64,000 bases of DNA from Dorea longicatena (GCF_024168045.1 NZ_CP100126.1:1443501-1507500); one strand, 5' to 3'; shown: positions 17,657-27,713, numbered from the stretch's first letter. Notes: generated by a model not told the origin, from the sequence alone. Program-made: numbers and translations.

Positions 17657-18898
17657 ATGAAGAAAATAGCAATCATTGGCGGCGGTGCTTCCGGTCTTGT
17701 GGCGGCAATTGCAGCCGCAAGGACGAACCCGCAGGCACAGATCCTGATATACGAAAAGAAAGACAGCGCAGGCAAAAAAATTCTTGCAACCGGAAACGGG
17801 AGATGCAACCTGACAAACAAAGATATGAACGCCTCTTATTTCCACAGCGACAATCTTTCCGTTGTAGAAGAAGTATTACAGAAATTCGGCTATGAAGACA
17901 CCATTGCGTTTTTCACATCTCTTGGGCTTCTGACAAAGGCAAGAGGAAATTACGTCTATCCTTATTCCGACCAGGCTTCCACCGTTCTTGATTTGTTGAA
18001 ATCAGAACTGGATCGTCTGCATGTAAAAATAACCACTGATGTGACTGTGACGGGTATTAGTCCAACATCTCATGGTTTTACGGTCCTGACAGATCATCAA
18101 AAGCAAAAGGCAGATGCTGTAATCCTTGCCTGCGGCGGGAAAGCGAATTCCAAGCTCGGATCCGACGGAAGTGGTTATGCACTTGCAAAGGAGCTCGGAC
18201 ATACGATGGTTCCGGTCGTACCTGCTCTGGTTCAATTAAAAGTAAAGAATCATCCGTTTGCCAAAGCCGCAGGGGTCCGTACGGATGCTGTCGTAACTGC
18301 AGTATGCCATGGACAACCGGCAGCTTCCGATCACGGGGAATTACAGCTTACGGCTTACGGCATTTCCGGAATACCGGTTTTCCAGATCAGCCGCTATATT
18401 GCCAAATCTCTGTATTTAAAGCAGGATGCAAAAGTGAACATTGATTTCCTGCCTGCTTTTACGGAAGAGGCATTTTTTGAGTTCTTGCTGAAACGTAGAA
18501 ACGGAAGAGAGCAGATGACCTGCGCAGATTATCTTCTTGGAATCTTTCACCGGAAGCTGATCCCAAGATTTTTAGAGCAGGCACGCATCCGGATGCATAC
18601 ACTGACAGGTGATCTGTCGGATACACAGATAAAAAGTCTTGTTCAGGTAGTTAAGAATAACGTAGTAACAATTGATACCACTAATGGTTTTGATAATGCA
18701 CAAGTCTGTGCCGGCGGAATCTCAACAGAAGAAATCACTCCCGACACTATGGAATCCCGTTATGTCCGGCACCTTTATCTTGCCGGGGAATTGCTGGATG
18801 TGGACGGCATCTGCGGAGGGTACAATCTGCAATGGGCCTGGGCGACCGGTTATCTTGCCGGAACTGCTGCTGCAAACGATATATCATCAGATAGATGA
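17657..18898 (+). CDS. NAD(P)/FAD-dependent oxidoreductase, HI0933/BaiN-RdsA family
   Basis: The protein has 413 residues. The N-terminal Rossmann motif GGGASGLVAAIAAA binds FAD; GKKILATGNGRCNLTN and the C-terminal GELLDVDGICGGYNLQWAWATG are hallmarks of the HI0933/YhiN family. A gut-bacterial member, BaiN (also called RdsA), has been tied to bile-acid or steroid double-bond reduction in related Clostridia. The family is broad and no other bai gene is present, so no bile-acid role is claimed. It ends 24 bases before a second flavoprotein. Confidence 0.88.
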   Translation: MKKIAIIGGGASGLVAAIAAARTNPQAQILIYEKKDSAGKKILATGNGRCNLTNKDMNASYFHSDNLSVVEEVLQKFGYEDTIAFFTSLGLLTKARGNYVYPYSDQASTVLDLLKSELDRLHVKITTDVTVTGISPTSHGFTVLTDHQKQKADAVILACGGKANSKLGSDGSGYALAKELGHTMVPVVPALVQLKVKNHPFAKAAGVRTDAVVTAVCHGQPAASDHGELQLTAYGISGIPVFQISRYIAKSLYLKQDAKVNIDFLPAFTEEAFFEFLLKRRNGREQMTCADYLLGIFHRKLIPRFLEQARIRMHTLTGDLSDTQIKSLVQVVKNNVVTIDTTNGFDNAQVCAGGISTEEITPDTMESRYVRHLYLAGELLDVDGICGGYNLQWAWATGYLAGTAAANDISSDR

Positions 18899-18922
18899 CA
18901 AACTGTAAAGGAGTAAAAACAT

Positions 18923-20554
18923 ATGATTCGGATCAACCAGATGAAACTGAACATTGAACATACATCAGACGACTTTGAACGCAAGATTTTAAAAACACTT
19001 TGCATAAAAAAAGAGGAACTTCAGGGCTTTCAAATCCGCAAACAGTCGATTGATGCCAGAAAAAAGCCTGTTCTTTACTATGTCTATTCTGTAGATGTCC
19101 AGGTAAGAGATGAAGCAAAAGTTAAGAAAACGGTCAAAAATAATCAGATACAGTTCCAGGTTAAGCCGGACAGCTACCATTTCGAAGTAAAAGGGACAAA
19201 GGAACTGACACACCGGCCGGTCATTATCGGAACAGGTCCTGCCGGACTGTTCTGTGGTTATATGCTCGCTGCGCACGGATATCAGCCAATTCTTCTGGAA
19301 CGCGGAGCCGATGTAGATCAGCGTACAAAAGATGTGGAAGCATTCTGGGAAAACGGACAGCTGAATCTTTCATCAAATGTTCAGTTCGGTGAGGGTGGCG
19401 CCGGAACATTTTCTGACGGAAAACTGAACACTCTGGTAAAAGACAAATTCGGACGCAACCATGAAGTACTACGTATCTTTGCCGAACACGGTGCTCCGGA
19501 ATCCATCACCTACGAGAGCAAACCTCATATCGGTACCGATGTGCTCTCTGCAGTTGTAAAAGAAATGCGGAAATATATCTGTGCTCATGGTGGAGAAGTA
19601 CGGTTTCACTCACAAGTCACTGATATTCAGACACATTCCGACAACAGTCAAAAGATTCTCCGCAAACTTAAAATCTACGATTCGCAAAAGAAGGAAACAT
19701 ATCTGCTCGATACAGATCTTGCAGTTTTTGCCATTGGTCACAGTGCACGGGATACTTTTTCCATGTTATATCAGCACGGCCTTCCAATGCAGCCGAAGGC
19801 ATTTGCTGTTGGTGTACGAATCGAGCATCCGCAGGAAATGATCAATCAGGATCAATACGGTAAGAATTATCCTTCCTTTCTTCCGGCAGCACCGTATAAA
19901 CTGACCGCTAACCTCGATAATGGAAGAGGCGTATATACCTTCTGTATGTGTCCGGGCGGATATGTCGTAAATGCTTCTTCCGAAGAACACCGGCTTGCCG
20001 TTAACGGAATGAGTTACAGCCGCCGGGATAGCCAGAATGCCAATACTGCAGTGATCGTTACTGTTTCACCCGATGATTTTGGAAGTGATCATCCGCTCGC
20101 TGGTGTCGAATTCCAGAGAAAGCTTGAAGAAGCGGCATATCTCGAGGGAAACGGCAAAGTTCCGGTACAGTTATTTGGGGATTTCTGTGAAAACAGACCT
20201 TCCGTGCAGCTGGGTACAGTCACTCCGCATATAAAAGGTATGTATCAGCTTGCAAACGTCAGAAATATTTTTCCGGAATTCATTGCAGAGTCGCTGACAG
20301 AAGGAATTCAGATCTTTGACCACAAGCTTCCCGGATATGCGCGGTGCGATGCCGTCATCTCGGGAGTAGAAAGCCGGACTTCTTCGCCTGTACGACTCAT
20401 AAGAGACAAATCCCTTCAGAGCGAAATCCGCGGGATCTATCCTTGCGGCGAAGGCGCAGGCTATGCAGGCGGGATTACCTCTGCGGCTATGGACGGAATC
20501 AAAGCAGCCGAAATGATTGCTTCCGTTTATCATCCGTTCAAGATGGAATCTTAA
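18923..20554 (+). CDS. FAD-dependent dehydrogenase (COG2509 type)
   Basis: The 543-residue flavoprotein has an unusual 90-residue N-terminal domain (basic, with IKKEELQGFQIRKQSIDARKK) before the dinucleotide-binding motif IIGTGPAGLFCGYMLA at about residue 100. A conserved QFGEGGAGTFSDGKLNT follows, and GEGAGYAGGITSAAMDG closes the FAD site. It belongs to a widespread group of uncharacterised dehydrogenases; the N-terminal domain may bind nucleic acid or a partner, but this is not known. The ribosome binding site is AAAGGAG. Confidence 0.85.
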   Translation: MIRINQMKLNIEHTSDDFERKILKTLCIKKEELQGFQIRKQSIDARKKPVLYYVYSVDVQVRDEAKVKKTVKNNQIQFQVKPDSYHFEVKGTKELTHRPVIIGTGPAGLFCGYMLAAHGYQPILLERGADVDQRTKDVEAFWENGQLNLSSNVQFGEGGAGTFSDGKLNTLVKDKFGRNHEVLRIFAEHGAPESITYESKPHIGTDVLSAVVKEMRKYICAHGGEVRFHSQVTDIQTHSDNSQKILRKLKIYDSQKKETYLLDTDLAVFAIGHSARDTFSMLYQHGLPMQPKAFAVGVRIEHPQEMINQDQYGKNYPSFLPAAPYKLTANLDNGRGVYTFCMCPGGYVVNASSEEHRLAVNGMSYSRRDSQNANTAVIVTVSPDDFGSDHPLAGVEFQRKLEEAAYLEGNGKVPVQLFGDFCENRPSVQLGTVTPHIKGMYQLANVRNIFPEFIAESLTEGIQIFDHKLPGYARCDAVISGVESRTSSPVRLIRDKSLQSEIRGIYPCGEGAGYAGGITSAAMDGIKAAEMIASVYHPFKMES

Positions 20555-20626
20555 TTTTTTATCTAATCTGATCATTTTATGTAAAAAAATGAAAAGAAGT
20601 TTAAGAATTTTTTAATATCATAAACC

Positions 20627-20655
20627 TATACACTTTTTCTGAAATGTGATAAAAT
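20627..20655 (+). promoter_or_regulatory. sigma-A-type promoter before the DUF4321 gene
   Basis: A -35 element TATACA (20627-20632) and a -10 element TAAAAT (20650-20655) are separated by exactly 17 bases in an A/T-rich 142-base intergenic region. This is 41 bases before the start codon at 20697. It is read by eye and has no experimental support. Confidence 0.5.
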
Positions 20656-20696
20656 GTATTGAGTTTTTTAGATAGGAAAAACGAGGAGGAGTACAT

Positions 20697-20957
20697 ATGA
20701 AAGGTGCAGGAAGTAAAAACGCCTGGGCTTTATTTCTGCTTCTGCTGGCAGGAGTAGTTCTTGGTGGCTTTATTGGTGAACTGGCAAAAGGGGTGCCGGC
20801 TTTATCCTGGCTGGGCTATGGACAATCTTTCGGGATAGACGATCCGATCGTTCTGAATCTCGGAGTAATGGTCATAACATTTGGTCTATCGATAAAGATA
20901 ACCATGGCAAGTATCATTGGCGTGATTCTTTCCATTATCATATATCGTTTCTTATAA
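20697..20957 (+). CDS. DUF4321 small membrane protein
   Basis: This 86-residue protein has three hydrophobic stretches: ALFLLLLAGVVLGGFIGELA, VLNLGVMVITFGLSIKI and MASIIGVILSIIIYRF. The VVLGGFIGE segment and length are typical of DUF4321, a short Firmicutes membrane protein that is often beside radC and mreB. No function is known. It has a very strong ribosome binding site (GAGGAGGAG) and its own promoter, and leads the radC-mreBCD run. Confidence 0.85.
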   Translation: MKGAGSKNAWALFLLLLAGVVLGGFIGELAKGVPALSWLGYGQSFGIDDPIVLNLGVMVITFGLSIKITMASIIGVILSIIIYRFL

Positions 20958-21017
20958 TTTACAGAATCTGTCTTTTGACTGAGTCTGTAAAAATGTCGTG
21001 CGAATCTGAAGAATAAT

Positions 21018-21710
21018 ATGAATCAATCAAATACCATAAGAGAAATGCCGAGAGACGAGCGACCATATGAAAAGTGTTCCCGTCTCGGAGCCGAACATTT
21101 AAGTGACGTTGAATTGCTGGCAGTGCTGTTACGAACCGGTACCCGCGGTGAAAATGCATTGGAACTTGCAGGAAGAATTCTTTATCATGCCGGCGGAATC
21201 GGCATTCTCGGAATTCATCAGTTTAACGCTGAACGTCTGAAGCAGATCAAAGGGATTGGCAACGTAAAAGCAACTCAGATATCATGTATATCTGAACTTG
21301 CAAAAAGGCTTGCAAAAGCGTCTTATCAGGATACAGTATGTTTTACCGATCCAAAAACGATTGCGCAATATTATATGGAAGATTTAAGACATGAGAAACA
21401 GGAACATATGAAATTATTAATGTTAAACTCGAAGGCAAAGCTTCTTGGCGAAACTACCATTTCCAAAGGGACTGTGAATGCATCCCTGGTCACGCCAAGA
21501 GAGCTTTTTATAGAAGCATTGCAGAAAAATGCAGTATCCATTATCATCTTACATAATCATCCAAGCGGAGATCCGTCTCCAAGCCGGGAAGATATGCTGA
21601 CAACAAAAAGGATTCAGGATGCAGGTGCATTAATTGGAATTGAGCTGTTAGACCATATTATAATTGGCAATAATTGTTATATAAGTTTTCGTGAAGAGGG
21701 AATGCTGTAA
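21018..21710 (+). CDS. radC: RadC family JAB/MPN-domain protein
   Basis: The 230-residue protein has an N-terminal helix-hairpin-helix region (LKQIKGIGNVKATQI) followed by the RadC JAB1-like domain with metal motif HNHPSGDPSPSREDM. RadC was once thought to be a DNA-repair protein; its true role is unresolved. It is a usual upstream neighbour of mreB in Firmicutes. The ribosome binding site is weak. Confidence 0.94.
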   Translation: MNQSNTIREMPRDERPYEKCSRLGAEHLSDVELLAVLLRTGTRGENALELAGRILYHAGGIGILGIHQFNAERLKQIKGIGNVKATQISCISELAKRLAKASYQDTVCFTDPKTIAQYYMEDLRHEKQEHMKLLMLNSKAKLLGETTISKGTVNASLVTPRELFIEALQKNAVSIIILHNHPSGDPSPSREDMLTTKRIQDAGALIGIELLDHIIIGNNCYISFREEGML

Positions 21711-21744
21711 AATTCTGCAACCAAGATAGAAAGGATTCTGTCAG

Positions 21745-22773
21745 ATGGCAAGAAATGTATACGGACTGGATCTTGGGTCTTATGACATCAAGGTCTATGA
21801 TAAGAAAAAAGACACGATCTGGAAAGAGAAGAACGTAATCGCATTTAAAGACAATCGTGACCGTGATATTTTTGCGGTTGGTGATGATGCATTTAGTATG
21901 TATGGGAAAGCTCCCTCAAATATCGAGATCACATTTCCGATGAAAGAGGGCGTTATTTCCAGATTTAACGACATGCAGTTTCTTCTTCAGAACTTATTAA
22001 AAAGAGGAAGACAGTTTTCCCGTGGTTCTGAATATGTAATTGCTGTTCCAACAGACGTTACCGAAGTAGAAAAGAAGGCGTTCTTTGATCTTGTGATCCA
22101 TTCAACAGCAAAAGCAAAAGAAGTAAATATCGTAGAACGTTCGATTGCCGATGCAGTCGGATTAAATCTGGATATTCAGAATACAAAAGGAATCATGATC
22201 GCGAATTTCGGTGGTGAAACTACCGAACTGTCTGTACTGGCCGGAGGCGGAATGGTACTGAACCGTCTCGTAAAAGTAGGCGGACATACGTTTGATCAGG
22301 GGATTATCAATCTTGTAAAGCACAGTCACGACTTCCTGATCGGTCGGCAGACTGCTGAAGTACTGAGACGGAATTTCAATGTCTTTACCGGAGATTCTGA
22401 TTCTATCTTATCGGTAGCCGGCAGAGACCTGATCACAGGTGTACCGATGCGGAAGCCGGTTTCTATCATGCTGATCCGTGCTGCAATGAAAGATCCGTTA
22501 CTGGAATGCGTCAAAGCCATCCATTCCCTTCTTGATAGAACACCTCCGGAAGTCCGCAAAGCAATCTATGAGAATGGTATTTTCCTCACTGGCGGACTTG
22601 CAAATATGCCCGGTCTTGAAATTTATATCGAACAGATGGTAGGCATCAAGTCAAGAACTGCCCTGGAACCGGATACCTGTGCAGTCAATGGCCTGAAACG
22701 TATTATTATGTCGAAAGACTTAAGAAAACTGACATTTTCAATGATAGAAGATAATTATAGGTGGATGAGATAA
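21745..22773 (+). CDS. mreB: rod-shape protein MreB (divergent actin-like ATPase)
   Basis: The 342-residue actin-like protein begins with the phosphate-1 motif YGLDLGSYDIKVYD and has a second phosphate-binding region around MIANFGGETTELSVLAGG. MreB filaments position the elongation machinery. The sequence is divergent from Bacillus MreB: the normal DLGTA(N)T loop reads DLGSYDIKVY. The context (mreC, mreD, PBP2, rodA) makes the assignment safe. It shares a TAATG junction with mreC. Confidence 0.92.
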   Translation: MARNVYGLDLGSYDIKVYDKKKDTIWKEKNVIAFKDNRDRDIFAVGDDAFSMYGKAPSNIEITFPMKEGVISRFNDMQFLLQNLLKRGRQFSRGSEYVIAVPTDVTEVEKKAFFDLVIHSTAKAKEVNIVERSIADAVGLNLDIQNTKGIMIANFGGETTELSVLAGGGMVLNRLVKVGGHTFDQGIINLVKHSHDFLIGRQTAEVLRRNFNVFTGDSDSILSVAGRDLITGVPMRKPVSIMLIRAAMKDPLLECVKAIHSLLDRTPPEVRKAIYENGIFLTGGLANMPGLEIYIEQMVGIKSRTALEPDTCAVNGLKRIIMSKDLRKLTFSMIEDNYRWMR

Positions 22774-23651
22774 TGAAGACAAAAAATCAATCTTCCCTTC
22801 CAAGTAAATACTGGCTGATCATCGTAATCGTCATATGCGTCATCCTGATGGGTGTGGAACGTATTACCGGAGGGAACGGACCAATCAGTTTCGTTGCAAA
22901 CTATACAGTCATTCCTATGCAGAAAGGGATCGGATATGTTGGACGCTATATGAGCGATCTTTCCGATAACTTTGAAACACTACAGGACATGAAAAAAGAA
23001 AATAGAAAATTACAGTCCAAAGTAGACGACCTTACGATCGACAACACGCGACTACGCCAGGATCAATATGAACTGGAGAGGCTGAGAGAATTATATAAAC
23101 TGGATGAAAATTATTCTGATTACAAAAAAGTAGGTGCACACGTCATTTCCAATAACGGCTCCAACTGGTTCAGTGATTTTACGATCGACAAAGGAAAGAA
23201 GGACGGCATTAAAAAGAATTGCAATGTCCTCGCCGGAAGCGGACTGGTCGGAATTGTAACGGAGGTTGGTCCGCATTATGCGAGAGTACGTTCCATTATT
23301 GACGACGAAAGTAATATCAGTGCAATGCTCCTTTCAACTTCCGACACCTGCGTAGTCAGAGGAGACTTGAAACAGATGGAAAACGGCAGGATCCGGTTTG
23401 AAAAACTTGCCAATAACGATAATAAGATTAAAGTCGGAGAACAGGTTGTTACATCTCATGTCAGTGACCGGTTCCTTCAGGGACTTTTTGTCGGATACGT
23501 CAGTGAAGTGAAAGTGGATTCTAATAACCTGACCCGGTCCGGATATATTACACCTGCTGTAGATTTCACTAAACTGCAGGAGGTTCTCGTTATTACCACA
23601 ACGAAAAACGACCTGATCAAACAAGAATCCGCAGATACAAAGGGAGAGTAA
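22773..23651 (+). CDS. mreC: rod-shape-determining protein MreC
   Basis: ATG 22773 overlaps the mreB stop by one base and has AGGTGG eight bases upstream; an in-frame GTG at 22761 is less likely. The 292-residue product has one N-terminal membrane segment (YWLIIVIVICVILMGVE), a coiled coil of about residues 70-110 and an extracytoplasmic beta-barrel region with GLVGIVTEVGPHYARV. MreC scaffolds the elongasome, touching PBP2 and MreD. Confidence 0.94.
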   Translation: MKTKNQSSLPSKYWLIIVIVICVILMGVERITGGNGPISFVANYTVIPMQKGIGYVGRYMSDLSDNFETLQDMKKENRKLQSKVDDLTIDNTRLRQDQYELERLRELYKLDENYSDYKKVGAHVISNNGSNWFSDFTIDKGKKDGIKKNCNVLAGSGLVGIVTEVGPHYARVRSIIDDESNISAMLLSTSDTCVVRGDLKQMENGRIRFEKLANNDNKIKVGEQVVTSHVSDRFLQGLFVGYVSEVKVDSNNLTRSGYITPAVDFTKLQEVLVITTTKNDLIKQESADTKGE

Positions 23652-23654
23652 TTC

Positions 23655-24173
23655 ATGAAACGAAAGTTGATTACATTTTGTATTATCATCATATGCTTTT
23701 TAATGGAATGCACCATCTTCCACCGATTATCTTTTGCATCCATCAAACCGAACCTGCTGATTATCATCACTTCATCGTTCGGATTTATGCGTGGAAAGAA
23801 AGAGGGGCTTGCCGTAGGATTCCTTTCCGGCTTTTTGACGGATGTATTCTGGGGGAATACACTTGGATTCTATACGTTACTTTTCTCGGTGATCGGATAT
23901 CTGAACGGATCATTCCGAAGACTTTTTTATGATGATGACATTAAACTTCCAATCGCACTGATCGCAGTCAGCGAATTGATCTATGGTTTAGTTACATACT
24001 TCTGTATGTATCTTTTGCGGGGGGATTTTGCTTTTGAAGCATACCTGAGACAGATCATTATGCCCGAGCTTGTATATACAATCCTGGTCACACTGATTCT
24101 GTATCAGATCATATTACACATTAACAAGAAACTGGAAGCAGAAGAGCAAAGGAGTGCAAGTAAATTTGTATAG
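23655..24173 (+). CDS. mreD: rod-shape-determining protein MreD
   Basis: This 172-residue protein has about five or six membrane segments and the MreD pattern GFLSGFLTDVFWGNTLGFYTL. It lies three bases after mreC with a GGGAGAG binding site. MreD is the membrane partner of MreC in lateral wall synthesis. Its last codons contain the ribosome binding site of the PBP2 gene, and the two genes overlap by eight bases. Confidence 0.92.
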   Translation: MKRKLITFCIIIICFLMECTIFHRLSFASIKPNLLIIITSSFGFMRGKKEGLAVGFLSGFLTDVFWGNTLGFYTLLFSVIGYLNGSFRRLFYDDDIKLPIALIAVSELIYGLVTYFCMYLLRGDFAFEAYLRQIIMPELVYTILVTLILYQIILHINKKLEAEEQRSASKFV

Positions 24174-27105
24174 TTTATGGGAACGGATCAAATCCGGCAT
24201 TGCAGAATTCGTACAATCTCGAATATTCGTGCTGATCATTGTCTTTTGTATTACATCGGCAATTCTGGTACAGCGGATATTTTATCTTCAGATTGTAAAA
24301 GGACAGGAATACCTTGACGATTATAAACTGCAGATTCAGAAAACAAAAGAGATTCAGGGAACCCGTGGTAATATATATGACCGCAATGGCAACCTACTGG
24401 CTTATAATGAACTGGCATACTCTGTCACAATTGAAGACAATGGTTCTTATGACAGTATTGCACAGCAGAATAAAGTTTTAAACAAGACGATTTCTTCTGT
24501 TATTAAAATGGTAGAATCCAATGGTGATACCGTGATCAATAACTTTGGAATCATTTTGGACAGTAATAATATGTATCAGTTTGTTGCACAGAATGAAACG
24601 CAGAAATTACGTTTTATCGCTGATGTATATGGTAAATCTACAATTGATAAGCTTTCCAAAAAACAGAAAGAGACTACTGCCGATGAACTAATTCATTATC
24701 TGTGTACAAATAAGCAGAAATTTGGTATTGATGAAAAATCTATGGACAAGTCCATGGTATTAAAACTGATCAATATCCGTTATCAGATCTGGCTGAACAG
24801 TTATCAGAAATACATTTCAACTACAATTGCCGAAGATGTCAGTGATGCAACAGTTGCAGACATCATGGAAAATCTGGACAAATTATCCGGTATCAATGTA
24901 GAAGAAGAATCACTGAGAAAATATGCTGACAGTAACTGTTTTGCAAACATTATAGGATATACCGGTCAGATTTCCCAGGAAGAGTATGACGCATTAAGTG
25001 ATGCAGATCAGGAAAGATACAACAAAACCGATACTGTCGGTAAAGCTGGTCTGGAAAAGGCACTGGATTCCCAGCTTCAGGGAAAAAAGGGAAATGAGAA
25101 ACTTTATGTTAATAATGTCGGAAAAGTAATCAAAACAGTAAAGGGCACAAAGCCCAAAGCCGGAAATGATCTGTATCTGACGATCGATGCTAATCTTCAA
25201 AAAGCTGCTTATAACATTCTGGAACAGGAACTTGCGGGCGTACTGCTTGCCAAAATACAAAACAATCTGAATTTTGACCGGAATAAAGTCGAAGACGGAA
25301 GTGACGTTATCATTCCGATTGGTGATGTATATAACGCTATGATCAACAATGACGTACTTGATATGACGCATTTTACAGATGCAAATGCCGGTGAAGCCGA
25401 AAAAGAGGTTGCATCTGCATTCGCCGTAAGAAAAGAAGAAGTGAAGAATTCTCTTACGAAAATATTCAGCGATTCCAATGCAGCAGCATATAAAGATCAG
25501 CCGAAAGAAATACAGGCGTACCTCACCTATCTGGTATCGGATGTGCTGACAAACGGAACAGGTGTAGTAATGTCAAAATCCATCAATACTAAAGATGATA
25601 CTTATAAAGCCTGGAAAGATGATGAATCTATTAATGTATATAGCTATCTGAATTATGCTATTTCAAAGAACTGGATAGATACTTCACTATTGAAAGATTA
25701 TATAAAATCAAATGAACAGTATTCTGATTCCAGTGAAGTATATCAGGGAATTATTAATTATATTTTGGATTATGTTGATTCAGACAATAGTTTTGACAAA
25801 CTGATCTACCGCTATATGATAAAATCCGGAACAATTACCGGCAGGCAGGTATGCATGATGCTCTATGAACAGGGAATACTGGATCAGGATGATGAGCAGT
25901 ATAACGGTCTGAAAGCAGGAAATGTCGGTGCATATGACTTTATGCGGAGTAAAATCCAGTCTTTGGAGATTACACCCGGACAGTTAGGACTGGAGCCTTG
26001 TACCGGTTCATTGGTTGCAACAGATCCGAACACCGGTGAAGTACTTGCATGCGTCTCTTATCCCGGATATGACAACAACCGTCTTGCAAATACCATGGAT
26101 TCTGATTACTACAGCAAACTGCTTACCAATCAGTCCCGTCCATTCTACAACAATGCAACACAGGAAAAGACAGCACCTGGTTCCACTTACAAACCATTAT
26201 CTGCAATTGCCGGTCTGACCGAAGGTGTCATTGACGTTAACACATATCTTCCATGTGCCGGAGTATATAAGAAAGTCACACCGAATCCAAAATGCTGGAT
26301 TTACCCGTCATCACATGGTAACCTGAATGTATCGCAGGGTATTCAGCATTCTTGTAATGACTTTTTCTATGAAGTCGGTTACAGACTGGGGCTCAATAAT
26401 GCCGGTGATTCAAAGCTGGACAGTGATACCTCAGATGGAAAGAGTACACAGAATTATTATTCAAGCGAACGTGGTATTGCAAAACTTCAAAAATATGCGG
26501 AAGAATTCGGTCTTGGAGATACTTCGGGTATGGAAATTCCTGAATCTGACCCGCAGATATCCGATGACAACTCTGTATTATCTGCTATCGGACAGGGTAC
26601 CAACAACTATACTACCAGTCAGCTTGCAAGATATATCACAGCAGTTGCAAATGAGGGAACCGTATACAACTTAAGTCTTTTAGATAAGGTTACAAGCCCT
26701 AAAGGGAAAACGATCAAAGACTATACTCCTGAAGTAAAAAATAAAGTTACCGCTGTGTCCGCCTCTACATGGCAGGCAGTCCATGAAGGTATGAGAGCAG
26801 TTGTAACTTCAGAACATAAAGATATTTTTACGAAATTAAATTCGAGTGGTATTGCATTATCCGGTAAAACCGGAACTGCACAGCAAAGTCAGACTCATCC
26901 AGACCACGGTCTGTTTGTAGGATTTGCTCCTAGTGACAGCCCACAGATTGCATTTGCAATCCGTATTGCCAACGGCTACAGTTCGACATTTGCAGCTGAA
27001 GTCGGTAATGATGTCATGGAGTACTACTATAAAGTCACACCGGAAAATGAATTGATCACGGGATCTGCATCAGATATTGGTACCGGATCAAATGGTGGAG
27101 ATTAA
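24166..27105 (+). CDS. penicillin-binding protein 2-type D,D-transpeptidase (class B)
   Basis: TTG 24166 is preferred because AAAGGAG ends 11 bases upstream; GTG 24154 sits inside that site. The product has 979 residues: one membrane anchor (FVLIIVFCITSAILVQRIFYL), a dimerisation domain with RGNIYDRNGNLLAYNE, then a transpeptidase domain with SxxK (STYK), SxN (SCN) and KTG (SGKTGTAQQ) catalytic motifs. About 230 extra residues sit between the dimerisation domain and the transpeptidase, making it far longer than E. coli PBP2 (633). Its partner RodA is encoded in the same operon. Confidence 0.92.
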   Translation: MYSLWERIKSGIAEFVQSRIFVLIIVFCITSAILVQRIFYLQIVKGQEYLDDYKLQIQKTKEIQGTRGNIYDRNGNLLAYNELAYSVTIEDNGSYDSIAQQNKVLNKTISSVIKMVESNGDTVINNFGIILDSNNMYQFVAQNETQKLRFIADVYGKSTIDKLSKKQKETTADELIHYLCTNKQKFGIDEKSMDKSMVLKLINIRYQIWLNSYQKYISTTIAEDVSDATVADIMENLDKLSGINVEEESLRKYADSNCFANIIGYTGQISQEEYDALSDADQERYNKTDTVGKAGLEKALDSQLQGKKGNEKLYVNNVGKVIKTVKGTKPKAGNDLYLTIDANLQKAAYNILEQELAGVLLAKIQNNLNFDRNKVEDGSDVIIPIGDVYNAMINNDVLDMTHFTDANAGEAEKEVASAFAVRKEEVKNSLTKIFSDSNAAAYKDQPKEIQAYLTYLVSDVLTNGTGVVMSKSINTKDDTYKAWKDDESINVYSYLNYAISKNWIDTSLLKDYIKSNEQYSDSSEVYQGIINYILDYVDSDNSFDKLIYRYMIKSGTITGRQVCMMLYEQGILDQDDEQYNGLKAGNVGAYDFMRSKIQSLEITPGQLGLEPCTGSLVATDPNTGEVLACVSYPGYDNNRLANTMDSDYYSKLLTNQSRPFYNNATQEKTAPGSTYKPLSAIAGLTEGVIDVNTYLPCAGVYKKVTPNPKCWIYPSSHGNLNVSQGIQHSCNDFFYEVGYRLGLNNAGDSKLDSDTSDGKSTQNYYSSERGIAKLQKYAEEFGLGDTSGMEIPESDPQISDDNSVLSAIGQGTNNYTTSQLARYITAVANEGTVYNLSLLDKVTSPKGKTIKDYTPEVKNKVTAVSASTWQAVHEGMRAVVTSEHKDIFTKLNSSGIALSGKTGTAQQSQTHPDHGLFVGFAPSDSPQIAFAIRIANGYSSTFAAEVGNDVMEYYYKVTPENELITGSASDIGTGSNGGD

Positions 27106-27122
27106 AGAAAGGATGATTCTAT

Positions 27123-27713
27123 GTGAAAGACCAGGTGCTCATCAAGAGTAACAAATACGGCATCACTATTTATTTTGATTCAGACAGTTCATTCGAGGAA
27201 CTTCTGGAAGTCGTAAAAAAGAAATTCCAATCTGCTTCCAGGTTCTTTGCTCACGCAAAAATGGCTGTGGAATATGAAGGCCGTTCTTTCACAGAAGATG
27301 AAGAGCGGCAGCTGACAAGAGAAATTGAATCAGCTGCCAATATCGAAATACTTTGTATCATTGAGAAAAATACTGTTACAGAACAAGTCCATAAAAAAAT
27401 GCTGGACGAAAGCCTTGAAGCCATCCATGAAAAAGACGGGCAGTTCTATAAGGGTACATTAAGAGGAAGGCAGGTTCTTGAGTCCGAGCAGAGCATTGTG
27501 ATCATAGGTGATATCGAAGAAGGTGCTACCGTTGCATCCAAAGGAAATGTAATTGTAACCGGTACCATATACGGTACGGTGATCGCAGGTGCCTCCGGAC
27601 GCAGAGATGCTGTCATTGCAGCTCTCCGTATGCAGCCGAAAAAACTGCGGATAGGAGAAGTAAAAGTAAAACCAGTTATAGGAGGAAGTTATTCATGGGC
27701 GAAGTTATCGTAA
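27123..27713 (+). CDS. minC: septum site-determining protein MinC
   Basis: The GTG start at 27123 is preceded by GAAAGGA. The 196-residue protein has a short N-terminal domain and the C-terminal beta-helix domain with GDIEEGATVASKGNVIVTG followed by GTIYGTVIAGASG, the repeated glycine pattern of MinC. MinC blocks FtsZ polymerisation away from midcell and is brought to the membrane by MinD. It overlaps minD by 19 bases, so the two are translationally coupled. Confidence 0.92.
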   Translation: MKDQVLIKSNKYGITIYFDSDSSFEELLEVVKKKFQSASRFFAHAKMAVEYEGRSFTEDEERQLTREIESAANIEILCIIEKNTVTEQVHKKMLDESLEAIHEKDGQFYKGTLRGRQVLESEQSIVIIGDIEEGATVASKGNVIVTGTIYGTVIAGASGRRDAVIAALRMQPKKLRIGEVKVKPVIGGSYSWAKLS

